Of a stretch of DNA of 64,000 bases, positions 32,492-41,504 are shown in pieces. The stretch spans positions 124,001-188,000 of the forward strand of contig NZ_JAQMWP010000001.1 in NCBI RefSeq assembly GCF_030403745.1, read 5' to 3'. Both the position numbers and the translations under genes were made by a program. The DNA comes from Streptomyces sp. S.PB5 (GTDB taxonomy: Bacteria; Actinomycetota; Actinomycetes; Streptomycetales; Streptomycetaceae). Under the pieces are notes generated by a model. It did no database searches and was not told the DNA's origin. It was given only the letters and a program-made list of their open reading frames with translations. Every line of letters starts with the position of its first letter. The first letter of the stretch is position 1.

Positions 32492-33891
32492 CGCTGCTCC
32501 ACGTCCGTGGTGTGCAGATAGTGCTCGAACAGGTCCCGCAGGTGGGCGCCGTCGCCGTGGCTGAGGAGGGATCGCGACCAGCGGAGCGCGAGATGGAGCC
32601 GGCCTGCGGTGGAGGCGGTCGTGACCGTGAGGCCGCGCGGCATCCGGGCGGGCGCCGAGAACCACACGGCGTGCGCGCGGCCCGCCTCCTCGCCGAAGTC
32701 CAAGGGGTACGGGATGCGGCCGATGTTGCTGAGGAGCGTGGTGGACGTCCAGGGCGCGGCCGCCCTGCGCAGGCCCCTGGTGAGGGCGGCCCGCCAGGCC
32801 ACGGGGGTGACCGGGGCAGTGAGAAGGGCGGCGCCGTGGCCGAGCTGGGGGCGGGGGAGGGACTTCAGGGCGCGGGTGCGGGTCGCTGTGCGCTGCAGCA
32901 GGCCGGGGAGGTCGCTCGTCGTCAACTCCTGGGGTGAGAAGGGGACTTCGACGAGCCGGGTGCCGTTGCCGATCGGCATGGTCGTGTCGCGGGGTCGGTC
33001 GTCCACGGGCATCGTGATGCGCAACGGGCGGGGGTGGACGCCGTGTTCGCGGTTCCAGTGGGCGATGGTCAGGGCCGTGCTGACCATGAGCTGGTCGTTC
33101 ACCGTGTAGGGGGCGCCTTTGGGGCGGTGGGGGAGGGCGAGTTCGGTGACGAGCATGCCGTTGCCGGGGGAGGGTTCGGGGGTGCCGGGTGCCACCCGTG
33201 CGGGGGGTGACCAGTTGGAGGGGGTTTCCGGCGGGGCCTGCTGGGTCTCGGGCGGGCGGACCGGGGGTGCGGCGGGGGAGTTGTCGCGGCCGCCGTAGAG
33301 CTCGGCGGCGGTGGCGAGGACGCGGAGGCAGGCGGGGCCGTCCAGGGCGGTGTGGTTGATGGTGAGGAACAGGACCGTGCCTTGTCCGTGCCCGGCGGTG
33401 GGTATCGCTCGCCCGTGCTGGCGGGGTGCTGCTCTCTGTGGGTCGGGAGCCGCCCCAGCGGCACGACTGCCCGCAGCTATGCCGACTACATCGGACGCCT
33501 CGCTGCCTTCCACCGGCCGTGCCCCCTCCACCACCTCCAACCGGATCGGCGGTGAGTCCGTCAGCGGTGGAGCCGTGGTCAGGGCCCGGGTCCTCGCGTC
33601 CCGCAGCGCGTCCCGGCCCGGCGACGGGAACGTCACCACCTCCACGTCCGGGCCCGCGGTCAGCTCCCACTCGTAGCGGCGCCGGTACCAGGGCCCCCGC
33701 GCCTCCCGCATCAGGATGCGCGGGTGCCTCAGCAGTGCCTCGTGGAAGGCCTTGCGCAGGGCCGCTGGGTCCAGGCGGCCGGGGAGGTGGACCTCGATGT
33801 GGACCGTCTCCGGTTCCTCCTCCTGGAGGCAGTGGCGGGCCACCTCGTCCACGACCGGGAACGGGATGCGGTCGGGTGGTGCCGTGGTCAT
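32488..33891 (-). CDS. Condensation-domain-like acyltransferase
   Basis: A 467-residue stand-alone condensation/PapA-type acyltransferase. The catalytic HHxxxDG motif appears as NHTALDG within FLTINHTALDGPACLRVL, so the first His is Asn but the catalytic second His is kept. Later features are VNDQLMVSTALTIAHWN and TTLLSNIGRIPYP. The in-frame palindromic repeat at 33412-33479 adds about 22 residues (GAAPDPQRAAPR) just before the catalytic strand. In the operon it probably acylates a glycan or glycolipid. It overlaps both neighbours by four bases. Confidence 0.76.
   Translation of the reverse strand: MTTAPPDRIPFPVVDEVARHCLQEEEPETVHIEVHLPGRLDPAALRKAFHEALLRHPRILMREARGPWYRRRYEWELTAGPDVEVVTFPSPGRDALRDARTRALTTAPPLTDSPPIRLEVVEGARPVEGSEASDVVGIAAGSRAAGAAPDPQRAAPRQHGRAIPTAGHGQGTVLFLTINHTALDGPACLRVLATAAELYGGRDNSPAAPPVRPPETQQAPPETPSNWSPPARVAPGTPEPSPGNGMLVTELALPHRPKGAPYTVNDQLMVSTALTIAHWNREHGVHPRPLRITMPVDDRPRDTTMPIGNGTRLVEVPFSPQELTTSDLPGLLQRTATRTRALKSLPRPQLGHGAALLTAPVTPVAWRAALTRGLRRAAAPWTSTTLLSNIGRIPYPLDFGEEAGRAHAVWFSAPARMPRGLTVTTASTAGRLHLALRWSRSLLSHGDGAHLRDLFEHYLHTTDVEQR
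33412..33479 (-). repeat. Palindromic intragenic repeat, copy 2
   Basis: Copy of the element at 18983-19050, same orientation relative to its host gene and same frame (AAGAAPDPQRAAPRQH). The outer stem is CTGTGGG (33436-33442) / CCCGCAG (33470-33476); the C-to-T change keeps pairing through a G-U wobble. The inner hairpin is GCCGC-CCCA-GCGGC. Confidence 0.8.
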
Positions 33892-36800
33892 ATCGGTCCG
33901 CCCCCTTCGGCTTTGGGCAGCCTCCGTGTCGGTGCCTCCGAATCGGGGGCCGGTGCCGGGCCGTCGTCACGGTCCCGTACGCTCACCACCCCCGCGAACA
34001 GGCCGATCAACGCCAGCAGTTGAGCCGTGTGGCCGAAGGCCCCGTGCCCCGCCGACACCGGCTCGCCCGCCCCCGTCGCCGCGGCGATCCCCGCACCCGC
34101 GAGCGCCACGAACGCGATCGGCACGAGCCATTCGTGCCGTCGGTGCGCCAGCAGCGCGAGCGCCGGGACCAGCAGGGCGAACCAGCCGGCGATCAGCACA
34201 CCCACCGCGGTGAGGGCGATCGTGCCGAGCCAGAGACCCGGCGGCGGGGGCGGCGGCTGGGGCTCGTCGGGGTTGGGCGAGCTGCGGCGCCACAGCACCA
34301 GGCCGATCAGCACGAGCACGGCCACACCACTGGCGATCAGCGCAGCGTCGTACGTCACCGCCGGCTCGTACGACAGCTTGACCGTGCCGCCCGCCCCGGA
34401 CGGGATCCGCCAGCCCTGCTGCCAGCCGTCGAGCCGCACCGACGAGAGCTCCTTGCCGTTCAGCGTGGCCTTCCAGCCGTCGTTGTAGTTCTCGTACGTC
34501 GTGAGATACGTGGCCGCACCCGAGCCGACCGTCACCTCGCGGCGGTCGCCCAGCCAGTCCCGTATCCGCAACTCGCGTCCCGCGGGCGTGGGTTCGGCGA
34601 CCGTGCCGCGGGTGAGGGTGATGCCGGTCAGCACCAGCGGACCGGCGTCGCCGCCCTCGACCTGGTGGGTGCCGGAGGAGAGCTCCAACTCCCCGTCGTC
34701 CCGGCCCTCCTGGCACAGGGTCACCTCGACGGCCCGGTGTTCCCTGAGGTCGCCCACCGTTCCCTTGACGCTGGTCTGGTAGAGCTCCCGGTCCACCGAC
34801 ACGTCGGGGCCCTCGCCGCACGGCAGGGTGAACTCCCGGTCGCTGTCCGGCTGGGGCGTCCGGTGGGAGGCGTCGGCCGTTTCCAGGGACGGGAGATACG
34901 CCTCGGTCAGGCCCACCGGCAGCCGCAGATCCTCGTCGACCACGGGGTTGTAGAGGGTGATCGGGGCCGTCTGGGTGATCGTGATGTCGAGACGGTCGGT
35001 GGTGATCGCCGGGAACCGCACCCAGCCGTTCTCGTCGACGCCGGCGATGGTCGCGCCGTCCGGGGAGCTGATGTTCACCTCGGTCGGGCGGGTGGACAGG
35101 CCGCCCGCGGGGGCCAGCACCAGTTCGCCGACGGGCTGTTTGCCGTCCCAGCGCAGGTGGATGGTCGGGCGGTCGCCCGCGATCCACGCCGTGGTCAGGT
35201 CGCCGTCGGTGAGGTTGCGCGCGGACAGGCCGGCACCGAGGGCCGCCGTGGAGTCCGCGGTGGCGACCACACGGCGGTCCTGCCCCTCGGGGGCGACCTC
35301 GTACAGCAGCCGGTCGAGCGCCTCGCCCGGCACCGGGACCGCGCTCGCCTCGAACGAGTACGTCCCTCCCGCGGCCGTCGAGAAGCGCCGGTGCAGGCCC
35401 GCCTCCATGCCCGTCGCGGAGAGACCGGTCGGGTCGGCCGGGCGGTGCAGGGAGATCAGCTCGGCGGCGGCGTCGGTGTCCTCGGCGTCGGTGGGCAGCC
35501 GCAGCAGGCGGGTGACCTGGACGTCCGGCAGGGTGATCTCGGAGAAGCCGGCGCCCAGCAGACCGGAGCGTCGTTCGACCGAGTCGACGATCGTCAGCTT
35601 CATCCAACTCGTCGCACCCGGCGGGGACTTGATGGTCTGCGTCATGCCGTCCGCGCGCAGGAAGCTGGTCTCCGACCCCTTCTCGGTCTCCACCCGCACC
35701 TCGGTCGCCGCCGACCGCACGCTCTCCTGGGGCAGCGGTGTCACCTTGAACGACGACGGCATGTCGTACTCGTCGTCCGAGAACTCGATCCGCAGCCACT
35801 GTCCGTCCGCCGGCCCGGTCGAACCCTCTGCCCAGGCGGTGTCCGGATTGCCGTCGAAGGCGTTCACCGGGTCGTACTGCGGGAGATGGAACAGCCAGTT
35901 GCCGTACGAGGACGCCGACACCTCGCGGGCGCCGCGCAGTTGGGCCACCGTCTGATGGTCGAGGCCCTTGGCCGGCAGGATCTGGTGCGGTTTCCCGCCC
36001 GCGTCCTCGGCGGCCTCGGGGGCGTTGCGTTCGTCGCTGGTGTACGTGTACGAGGTGTTGGCGTTGACCAGCCCGAACCGGGTGTCCGCGCGGCGCAGTC
36101 CGTCGCCGACCACCTGCAGGGGCGGGGTGCCGACGCCGGGGTGGTTGTCGCCGGTCAGCACGGTCGGGCGGCCGCGCAGCTCGGTGGCCAGCGGCAGCAG
36201 GGACTCGGGGCCGCCGGAGACGACGGCGGTGTCGGCGACCGGGAACACGCCGGCCTGCCGGGGGTTGGGGACGTCGTCGGCGGGCTTGTAGATCTCCACC
36301 GCCCGCTGCCTCGGATACAGGCCCTCGACGGCGAGCGGGGCGTCCTGGATGATCCGGCCGCCGGTCATGACCGGGCCGAGGCCCGTCATCCGCTGGTAGC
36401 CGGACTGTTCCAGGGTCCGTTTGACCGTCGTGGTCGGGACGTAACCGATCTGGTCGGGGTCGAGATCGTTGCGGACGACGATGTAGTAGATGCCCGAACG
36501 GCTCAAGTAGTCGGCCAGGCCCGGGACTTCGCCGCCCGTCATCAGCGCCTGCTCGACGGCGTCCATCGCGCGCCGGTTGCCCGGGGTGCCGAACGGGACG
36601 TAGTCGCGTTGCGCCCAGCGGGACTCGGCGACCACGTCGAGGGGCTGGTCGATGGTGGAGCCCCAGGTGTAGATGCCGTGCGCGGTCGCCGGGACGACCA
36701 GGGCGCGGGAGTCCGGCGAGTACTTCTTCAGCCAGTCAGCGGTGGCGGACCAGTACTTGGGGATCTCCTGGAAGGAACCGGGGCTCAGGATCGACCCGTT

Positions 36801-38093
36801 GAGATACGGCCACATCAGCCCGGGCAGGATCAGCACCGCCGCGACCAGCGGGGCGAACCTGCGCCCCCGCACCTGCCGCGCGCCCCGCGCCTCGGTGGCC
36901 ACCCCCACCAGATGGGCGAGGCCCAGCACCAGCGCCAGGGCCAGCCCCGTCTGGAACTTGTAGATGTTGCGGAACGGCACGAGACCGCCGTTCAGCCAGT
37001 CCTGCACCACTCCGTGGAAGGGCGCCCCGAAAGCGCCGCCGTACCCGGCGAGCAGGATCGGGGCGACCACGATCACCGTGAGCGTCAGCCAGCGCCGCTC
37101 CGGCATGTCACGTCTGGCCAGGCCCGCGAGCCCCAGCCCGGCCGCGAGCGCCGAGCAGACGATGACGACGACCGAGGCGGCCACGGTCCAGCCGGCGGGC
37201 AGCCAGGCCTCGCCGAAGTGCAGATACGCCACCCAGTTGCCGGCGCCGCGCAGTGCCTCCGTCGCCGACATGGTCTCGGTCGTGGTCTGTGAACTCTCCA
37301 CGTACGGAAGGAAGTTCTCGCCGTAGACGCCGAGCAGCAGCAGCGGGATCCACCACCAGGCGGTGGCCAGCACCAGCCCCGGCACCCACCAGGCGATCAG
37401 CTTGCGCTGCCGCGGCCCGGGCGGGCGGGACAGCAGATAGAGCCCGACCGGGAGGAGGGACGCGAGCGTCGAGGCCGCGTTGACACCGCCCATGAACGGG
37501 ATGATCACCGCGGAGCGCAGGGCGGCGACCCGGGCGCCGTACCGCTCGTCCGTCAGCGGCAGCAGCACCCAGGGCAGGAACGCGCCGGGCAGCGCGGCCG
37601 CCGACGTCGACCCGACGACGATGGTGAACACCGGCCACAGCGCGTACGCGACGGCCGCGAGCAGCCGCGCACCGCCACTGCCGATCCGCAGCCGCTCGGC
37701 CAGCCGCAGCGCGCCCCAGAAGGCGACGGACACGATGAGCGACAGCCACAGCCGTTCCGCCAGCCACACCGGCAGCCGTACGGCGTCGGCCAGCCAGTAG
37801 AACGGCAGCATCGGCCACAGATAGCCGGCGTACTGGTCCGAGATCCCCCCGAAACTGCCCTGGTCCTGCCACAGCTGGCCCAGATCGGAGAAGAACCGGC
37901 CCGGGTCGACGGTGACACCCAGCTTGGTGTCGAAGGTCTGCCGGCCCGGATGCACCGCCAGGAACAGCACGAACACCACGGCCCAGAACCCCAGCAGCCA
38001 GCGCCTCGACCGCGGGCCCTCCGGCGGGCCCGACATACGTGCGGTGGAGGGTACGGCGGCCGGGGGAGGGGCCTGGACCGTGGACGTCGTCAT
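33888..38093 (-). CDS. aftD: AftD-type alpha-(1->3)-arabinofuranosyltransferase
   Basis: A 1401-residue membrane glycosyltransferase with about 10-12 N-terminal membrane spans (residues 28-430), including the GT-C loop RQTFDTKLGVTVDPGRFFSDL with an early Asp. A large extracellular part (450-1250) has two discoidin-like F5/8 modules (FDGNPDTAWAEG and NLTDGDLTTAWIAG). The last membrane spans are at about 1270-1370. Size and layout match mycobacterial AftD, which adds alpha-1,3 arabinofuranose from decaprenyl-phospho-arabinose. Streptomyces lack mycolyl-arabinogalactan, so the acceptor is probably another surface glycan. Four-base overlaps join it to both neighbours. Confidence 0.82.
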   Translation of the reverse strand: MTTSTVQAPPPAAVPSTARMSGPPEGPRSRRWLLGFWAVVFVLFLAVHPGRQTFDTKLGVTVDPGRFFSDLGQLWQDQGSFGGISDQYAGYLWPMLPFYWLADAVRLPVWLAERLWLSLIVSVAFWGALRLAERLRIGSGGARLLAAVAYALWPVFTIVVGSTSAAALPGAFLPWVLLPLTDERYGARVAALRSAVIIPFMGGVNAASTLASLLPVGLYLLSRPPGPRQRKLIAWWVPGLVLATAWWWIPLLLLGVYGENFLPYVESSQTTTETMSATEALRGAGNWVAYLHFGEAWLPAGWTVAASVVVIVCSALAAGLGLAGLARRDMPERRWLTLTVIVVAPILLAGYGGAFGAPFHGVVQDWLNGGLVPFRNIYKFQTGLALALVLGLAHLVGVATEARGARQVRGRRFAPLVAAVLILPGLMWPYLNGSILSPGSFQEIPKYWSATADWLKKYSPDSRALVVPATAHGIYTWGSTIDQPLDVVAESRWAQRDYVPFGTPGNRRAMDAVEQALMTGGEVPGLADYLSRSGIYYIVVRNDLDPDQIGYVPTTTVKRTLEQSGYQRMTGLGPVMTGGRIIQDAPLAVEGLYPRQRAVEIYKPADDVPNPRQAGVFPVADTAVVSGGPESLLPLATELRGRPTVLTGDNHPGVGTPPLQVVGDGLRRADTRFGLVNANTSYTYTSDERNAPEAAEDAGGKPHQILPAKGLDHQTVAQLRGAREVSASSYGNWLFHLPQYDPVNAFDGNPDTAWAEGSTGPADGQWLRIEFSDDEYDMPSSFKVTPLPQESVRSAATEVRVETEKGSETSFLRADGMTQTIKSPPGATSWMKLTIVDSVERRSGLLGAGFSEITLPDVQVTRLLRLPTDAEDTDAAAELISLHRPADPTGLSATGMEAGLHRRFSTAAGGTYSFEASAVPVPGEALDRLLYEVAPEGQDRRVVATADSTAALGAGLSARNLTDGDLTTAWIAGDRPTIHLRWDGKQPVGELVLAPAGGLSTRPTEVNISSPDGATIAGVDENGWVRFPAITTDRLDITITQTAPITLYNPVVDEDLRLPVGLTEAYLPSLETADASHRTPQPDSDREFTLPCGEGPDVSVDRELYQTSVKGTVGDLREHRAVEVTLCQEGRDDGELELSSGTHQVEGGDAGPLVLTGITLTRGTVAEPTPAGRELRIRDWLGDRREVTVGSGAATYLTTYENYNDGWKATLNGKELSSVRLDGWQQGWRIPSGAGGTVKLSYEPAVTYDAALIASGVAVLVLIGLVLWRRSSPNPDEPQPPPPPPGLWLGTIALTAVGVLIAGWFALLVPALALLAHRRHEWLVPIAFVALAGAGIAAATGAGEPVSAGHGAFGHTAQLLALIGLFAGVVSVRDRDDGPAPAPDSEAPTRRLPKAEGGGPI

Positions 38094-38824
38094 GGTGGAC
38101 ACCGCCGGAGGATGAGGAGGAGGTTCCAGGTGGCGACCTCGCGGATCCCGGGCGCCTTGACCACGGTCTCCGCGAGGAACGGCCAGTAGCGTGAGCGCGC
38201 CGAGACGACCCGCACGTCGTCCCGGGCGCGCACCTGCCGCAGAGTCGTACCGATGTGCACGGCGAAGAGGTTCTCGCCGAGGGTGTGCTTGGCGGCCTTC
38301 CCGGTGCGCCGCAGATAACGGGCCCGCGCCCGCTCGGCCCCGAGGTAGTGCCACGGCGCCCACTCGTGACCGCCCCACGGGGACAGCCAGTTGGTGAACG
38401 ACAGATAGATCAGCCCACCGGGCCGGGTGACCCGCACCAGCTCACTGACGAAGGTCTGCGGATCGGCGACGTGCTCCAGGACGTTGGAGGAGAAGGTGAC
38501 GTCCGCGGCCCCGTCGTACAGGGGCAGCAGATACCCGTCGGCGATGACGGCCCCGTCGGGCGGCTTGGGACCGAGTTCACTCACATCGGGCTCGAACAGA
38601 TAGGCGTTGGCGCCCCGTCTCCGGAACTCCTCGGTGAAACACCCGCTGCCACCGCCGACGTCCACGACGGTGCGACCGGCGACGGGCCCGTCGTAGGCCT
38701 CGACCTGGTCGACGGAGTCGCGGGCGAGGAGTGAGTAGCAGGCGTCGGGGTCGTCCTGCTCGTGGAGGAAGGCCCGGAAGAGGGCGACCGACCTGCGTAT
38801 CGAAGGATCCTTGAGGCTGGTCAT
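38090..38824 (-). CDS. SAM-dependent methyltransferase in glycan operon
   Basis: A 244-residue class I methyltransferase: VVDVGGGSGCFTEEFRR (motif I), AYLFEPDVSELG, DVTFSSNVLEHVADP, RVTRPGGLIYLSFTNW. The middle HEWAPWHYLGAERARARY stretch is typical of glycan-operon methyltransferases in actinomycetes. Four-base overlaps link it to aftD and the GT4 gene. It probably methylates a sugar residue. Confidence 0.78.
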   Translation of the reverse strand: MTSLKDPSIRRSVALFRAFLHEQDDPDACYSLLARDSVDQVEAYDGPVAGRTVVDVGGGSGCFTEEFRRRGANAYLFEPDVSELGPKPPDGAVIADGYLLPLYDGAADVTFSSNVLEHVADPQTFVSELVRVTRPGGLIYLSFTNWLSPWGGHEWAPWHYLGAERARARYLRRTGKAAKHTLGENLFAVHIGTTLRQVRARDDVRVVSARSRYWPFLAETVVKAPGIREVATWNLLLILRRCPP

Positions 38825-39972
38825 GGGCCCCAGCCCCTCACCGCCTCGGCTGCCACGGCACGGAACTGTCTTACCGTCCGATCCCACCGATACCGCGCCG
38901 CGTGCTCCCGGGCACTCTTGCCCATCAGCTCCCGCCGCTCTCCGGACAACGCGAGCGTGCACCACGCGGCCGCGAACGAGGACTCGCCGTGCGCCAGCAT
39001 CCCCGTCTCCCCGTCCACGACGGAATCCCGCAGACCGGGCACGTCGAAGGCGATGGTCGGGGTCTCGCGCGCGGCCGCCTCCGTGACGACCAGACCCCAC
39101 CCTTCCACCGCCGACGGATGCATCAACAGCCACGCCTCGCACAGCAGCCGGTGCTTCTCGGCCTCGGAGACATGACCCGTGAACTCCACTCCAGGACCGG
39201 CAAGTTGCTCCAGCCGCTCCCGTTCGGGCCCGTCCCCGACGATGACGAGCCGCCCGCCGGTCACGGGACGTACCCGCTCCCACAGCCGCAACAGCAGATC
39301 GATCCGTTTGTACTCGACGAGCCGGCCGACGGCGACGAACAACGGCTCGGGCGACCGGTCGGCCCGCGGCCCCGGCTCCTCGACTCCGTTGTGGACGACA
39401 CGAATACGATCACGCTCCACGCCGATCCCGCGGAGCGCATGCGCGGTGGACGGCGACACCGCCACCAGCAGGCTCCGGCGCTGCGCACCGGTCAGCGCCC
39501 AGTGCTCAAGTCTTCGGCCGAGCCGGGCCGCGGGCGCCATGGGGCCGCCGAACCGCATCTTCCACAGATCGGTGTGCACATGGTTGACCAGGCACAGCGT
39601 GGGTCCGCGGTGCCAGACGGGCGCGAAGTACGGCATCCCGTTGCAGACCTCGACCAGCAGATCGCAGTCGCCGACCTGACGGGAGAAGGCCGAGCGGGCG
39701 CGCAGGAAGTGACCGAGTTCGCCGCCCGCGGAGACGACCCGGTAGTCGCGGTACGACGCGGGACCGCCGCACAGCAGGGTGACCTGGTGGCCGAGGCCGG
39801 TGAGGCCGTCGGCGAGCCGGTCGACGAGGAGCTCGGAGCCCCCGGCGGCCGGGTTGTCCAGGTCTCGATGGGCTAGGAAAACGATTCGGCGCGGAGGTGG
39901 GGGGAGCGCCGAGGGGTGCTGCGACACCCGGGGGAACAGGGCGGGCAGCGAGGGTGGCACGTGCTGGGGCAT
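38821..39972 (-). CDS. GT4-family glycosyltransferase
   Basis: A 383-residue GT-B glycosyltransferase. The acceptor domain starts RIVFLAHRDLDNPAAGGSEL, then HQVTLLCGGP; the donor domain has VVHNGVEEPG, LFVAVGRLVEYKRIDLLL, RLVIVGDGPERERLEQL, and the GT4 E-x7-E-like HPSAVEGWGLVVTEAAA. This is a retaining sugar transferase, probably building the glycan that AftD caps or branches. It is the first gene of the nine-gene operon. The N-terminal Pro-rich lead is short and non-signal-like. Confidence 0.82.
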   Translation of the reverse strand: MPQHVPPSLPALFPRVSQHPSALPPPPRRIVFLAHRDLDNPAAGGSELLVDRLADGLTGLGHQVTLLCGGPASYRDYRVVSAGGELGHFLRARSAFSRQVGDCDLLVEVCNGMPYFAPVWHRGPTLCLVNHVHTDLWKMRFGGPMAPAARLGRRLEHWALTGAQRRSLLVAVSPSTAHALRGIGVERDRIRVVHNGVEEPGPRADRSPEPLFVAVGRLVEYKRIDLLLRLWERVRPVTGGRLVIVGDGPERERLEQLAGPGVEFTGHVSEAEKHRLLCEAWLLMHPSAVEGWGLVVTEAAARETPTIAFDVPGLRDSVVDGETGMLAHGESSFAAAWCTLALSGERRELMGKSAREHAARYRWDRTVRQFRAVAAEAVRGWGP

Positions 39973-40171
39973 GTGTGCTCCAACTCGTCTCAGGGTGCGG
40001 AACTTTGAGCGTGGGGCGGTGCTTTGCGTTCCTGTGGGGGATTTGAGTGCTTACTGGGAGGGTGCTGTGGGTGGACTGTGCTCGGGTGGGGGTGGACAGT
40101 TTTCGCCCACCCGTTCCCCGTGGCTACTCACCGAGGTGACAATTTCCGGGCTTATTAGAGCTGACGTCCAG

Positions 40172-41146
40172 TCACATCGTGAGGGGAGAATCGGGCGAAC
40201 CGGAAGAACCGGGATGCCGCCTCCCTCGTACCACCAAAACGGAACCGGCCACGACCAGGACGAACCCCACCACAGCCGCTCCGATCGGCACCGTCTCGCC
40301 GATCGCGCGCAGCTGACCGCTGTCCCGCTTCGCCAGCCGCACCGCCTCCTTCTGCGTCTCCGTGGTGAATGCGATCTTCCTGCTCTCCAGCAGCACCTGC
40401 GCGTCCGTCTTCGCGCCCGGCGCCCGCAGCGTGCGCTTCGGGCCGGTCTGCGCGTAGAGCACCCGGCCGGTGCGCTGGTCGACGACGAGTTCGAATCCGT
40501 GGTTCGAGTACCACTCCTCGGCCAGCACCTGGGGTGTGTCGTCGAGGCCGACGATGGCGCCCGGCACCAGCCGCGAGCCGACCTTCGTCGGGGCGACCGT
40601 GCCGGTGAACCGGTAACCCGTGTACCCCTGGACCTTCTTGGTATCCCGGTAGCGGAGGACGATCGTGGAGCCGAGGGTGTTGTCCCACCACTGGTAGGAG
40701 CGTTTCTCCACGTCGAAGGGGAACTTCAGGTAGGCCTCGCCCTCGATGTACGGCGTCTCGCCGCAGCAGTGCACGGGCTTGGTGGTCCTGCGGTCCATGA
40801 CCCAGCGATGGGGCACGAAGTCCAGCGCGTCGTGCGGGTCCGCGGCCGGCAGGGTGTCGTCGTCGTCCACCGTGGTCGTCACGTCCCAGACCGTGTCGCC
40901 GCTGCGCTCGCTGTCCTCGACGTTCCCGCGGACCCGCTGGGTGACGGTGATGGTCTCGGGCACGGCTTCGAGCTGCTCGGTGTCGAAGACCCTGCCCTGG
41001 CCCTTGTAGACCGCGGTCTGGTCGATGTCGATCGGGTTCACTGCGGCCCGTGGGGTCACGTACCACGCCAGCATGGGCGCCAGGACCAGCAGGAATGTGC
41101 CAAGTCCCAGCAGGATGAGAGAGATTGGAGAGGCTGTACGGCGCAT
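40172..41146 (-). CDS. DUF3068-family membrane-anchored protein
   Basis: A 324-residue protein with an N-terminal hydrophobic helix (SLILLGLGTFLLVLAPMLAWYV, residues 9-30) and a C-terminal one (AVVGFVLVVAGSVLVV, about 292-307) around an extracytoplasmic beta-rich domain (DIDQTAVYKGQGRVFD, PHRWVMDRRT, FELVVDQRTGRVLYA). This matches DUF3068, grouped by some with porin-PorA-like proteins. A strong TTGACA/TACGGT promoter lies 55 bases upstream. It is divergent from DUF2613 and convergent with nothing near. Function unknown. Confidence 0.78.
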   Translation of the reverse strand: MRRTASPISLILLGLGTFLLVLAPMLAWYVTPRAAVNPIDIDQTAVYKGQGRVFDTEQLEAVPETITVTQRVRGNVEDSERSGDTVWDVTTTVDDDDTLPAADPHDALDFVPHRWVMDRRTTKPVHCCGETPYIEGEAYLKFPFDVEKRSYQWWDNTLGSTIVLRYRDTKKVQGYTGYRFTGTVAPTKVGSRLVPGAIVGLDDTPQVLAEEWYSNHGFELVVDQRTGRVLYAQTGPKRTLRAPGAKTDAQVLLESRKIAFTTETQKEAVRLAKRDSGQLRAIGETVPIGAAVVGFVLVVAGSVLVVRGRRHPGSSGSPDSPLTM

Positions 41147-41201
41147 CCGGGCACTCCTGGGGCGTTTGTTGACGGAGTTCGGGCCGCTCTATGGGCCGGG
41201 A

Positions 41202-41245
41202 ACCGTAGGCGCCCCTTGACGGAGTGTCAATGTCTTGCTGACACT
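41202..41245 (-). promoter_or_regulatory. Promoter with inverted repeat for the DUF3068 gene
   Basis: On the minus strand a -35 TTGACA (41230-41225), a 17-base spacer, then -10 TACGGT (41207-41202) form a near-consensus housekeeping promoter. An inverted repeat AGTGTCA (41223-41229), 9 bases, TGACACT (41239-41245) overlaps the -35 box, so a repressor could compete with RNA polymerase there. Confidence 0.7.
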
Positions 41246-41328
41246 GGGGCCGACAGGCAGGGTGGGTTGCCGGGGTGGGGACGACCGCCGGACAGAGCCA
41301 CCTGAAGGCTGGAAAGGCTGACCCTGCG

Positions 41329-41481
41329 ATGTCCAGACTGCTTGCCGCCGCACTGACCGTCGCCCTCGCCGCCGCGCTCGCGGTGGGCGCCGCGCTCGGC
41401 ATCGTCGCGGTGCTCGAAGCGACGCCCGACCAACCCGACACCCCCTTGATCACGTATGAGCAAGCAGGTCAGGGGAGTTGA
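41329..41481 (+). CDS. DUF2613-type small membrane protein
   Basis: A 50-residue protein whose residues about 4-28 form one hydrophobic Ala/Leu/Val helix (LLAAALTVALAAALAVGAALGI), followed by a short acidic tail with TPDQPDTPLITY. The size and PDxP tail match the actinobacterial DUF2613 family. The start ATG has GGAAAGG upstream. It ends at the TGA overlapping a possible TTG start of the PucR gene. Confidence 0.72.
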   Translation: MSRLLAAALTVALAAALAVGAALGIVAVLEATPDQPDTPLITYEQAGQGS

Positions 41482-41504
41482 CCGGTGACGGCGGTGAACT
41501 ACCC

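Noticed and set aside
32488..33891. Part of an NRPS biosynthetic cluster
   Set aside because: No adenylation, carrier or thioesterase domains are near. The operon context is cell-surface glycan assembly.
33426..37292. 1288-residue plus-strand ORF over the acyltransferase and AftD genes
   Set aside because: It crosses two genes on the other strand and has antisense composition. Both real genes show clear family motifs.
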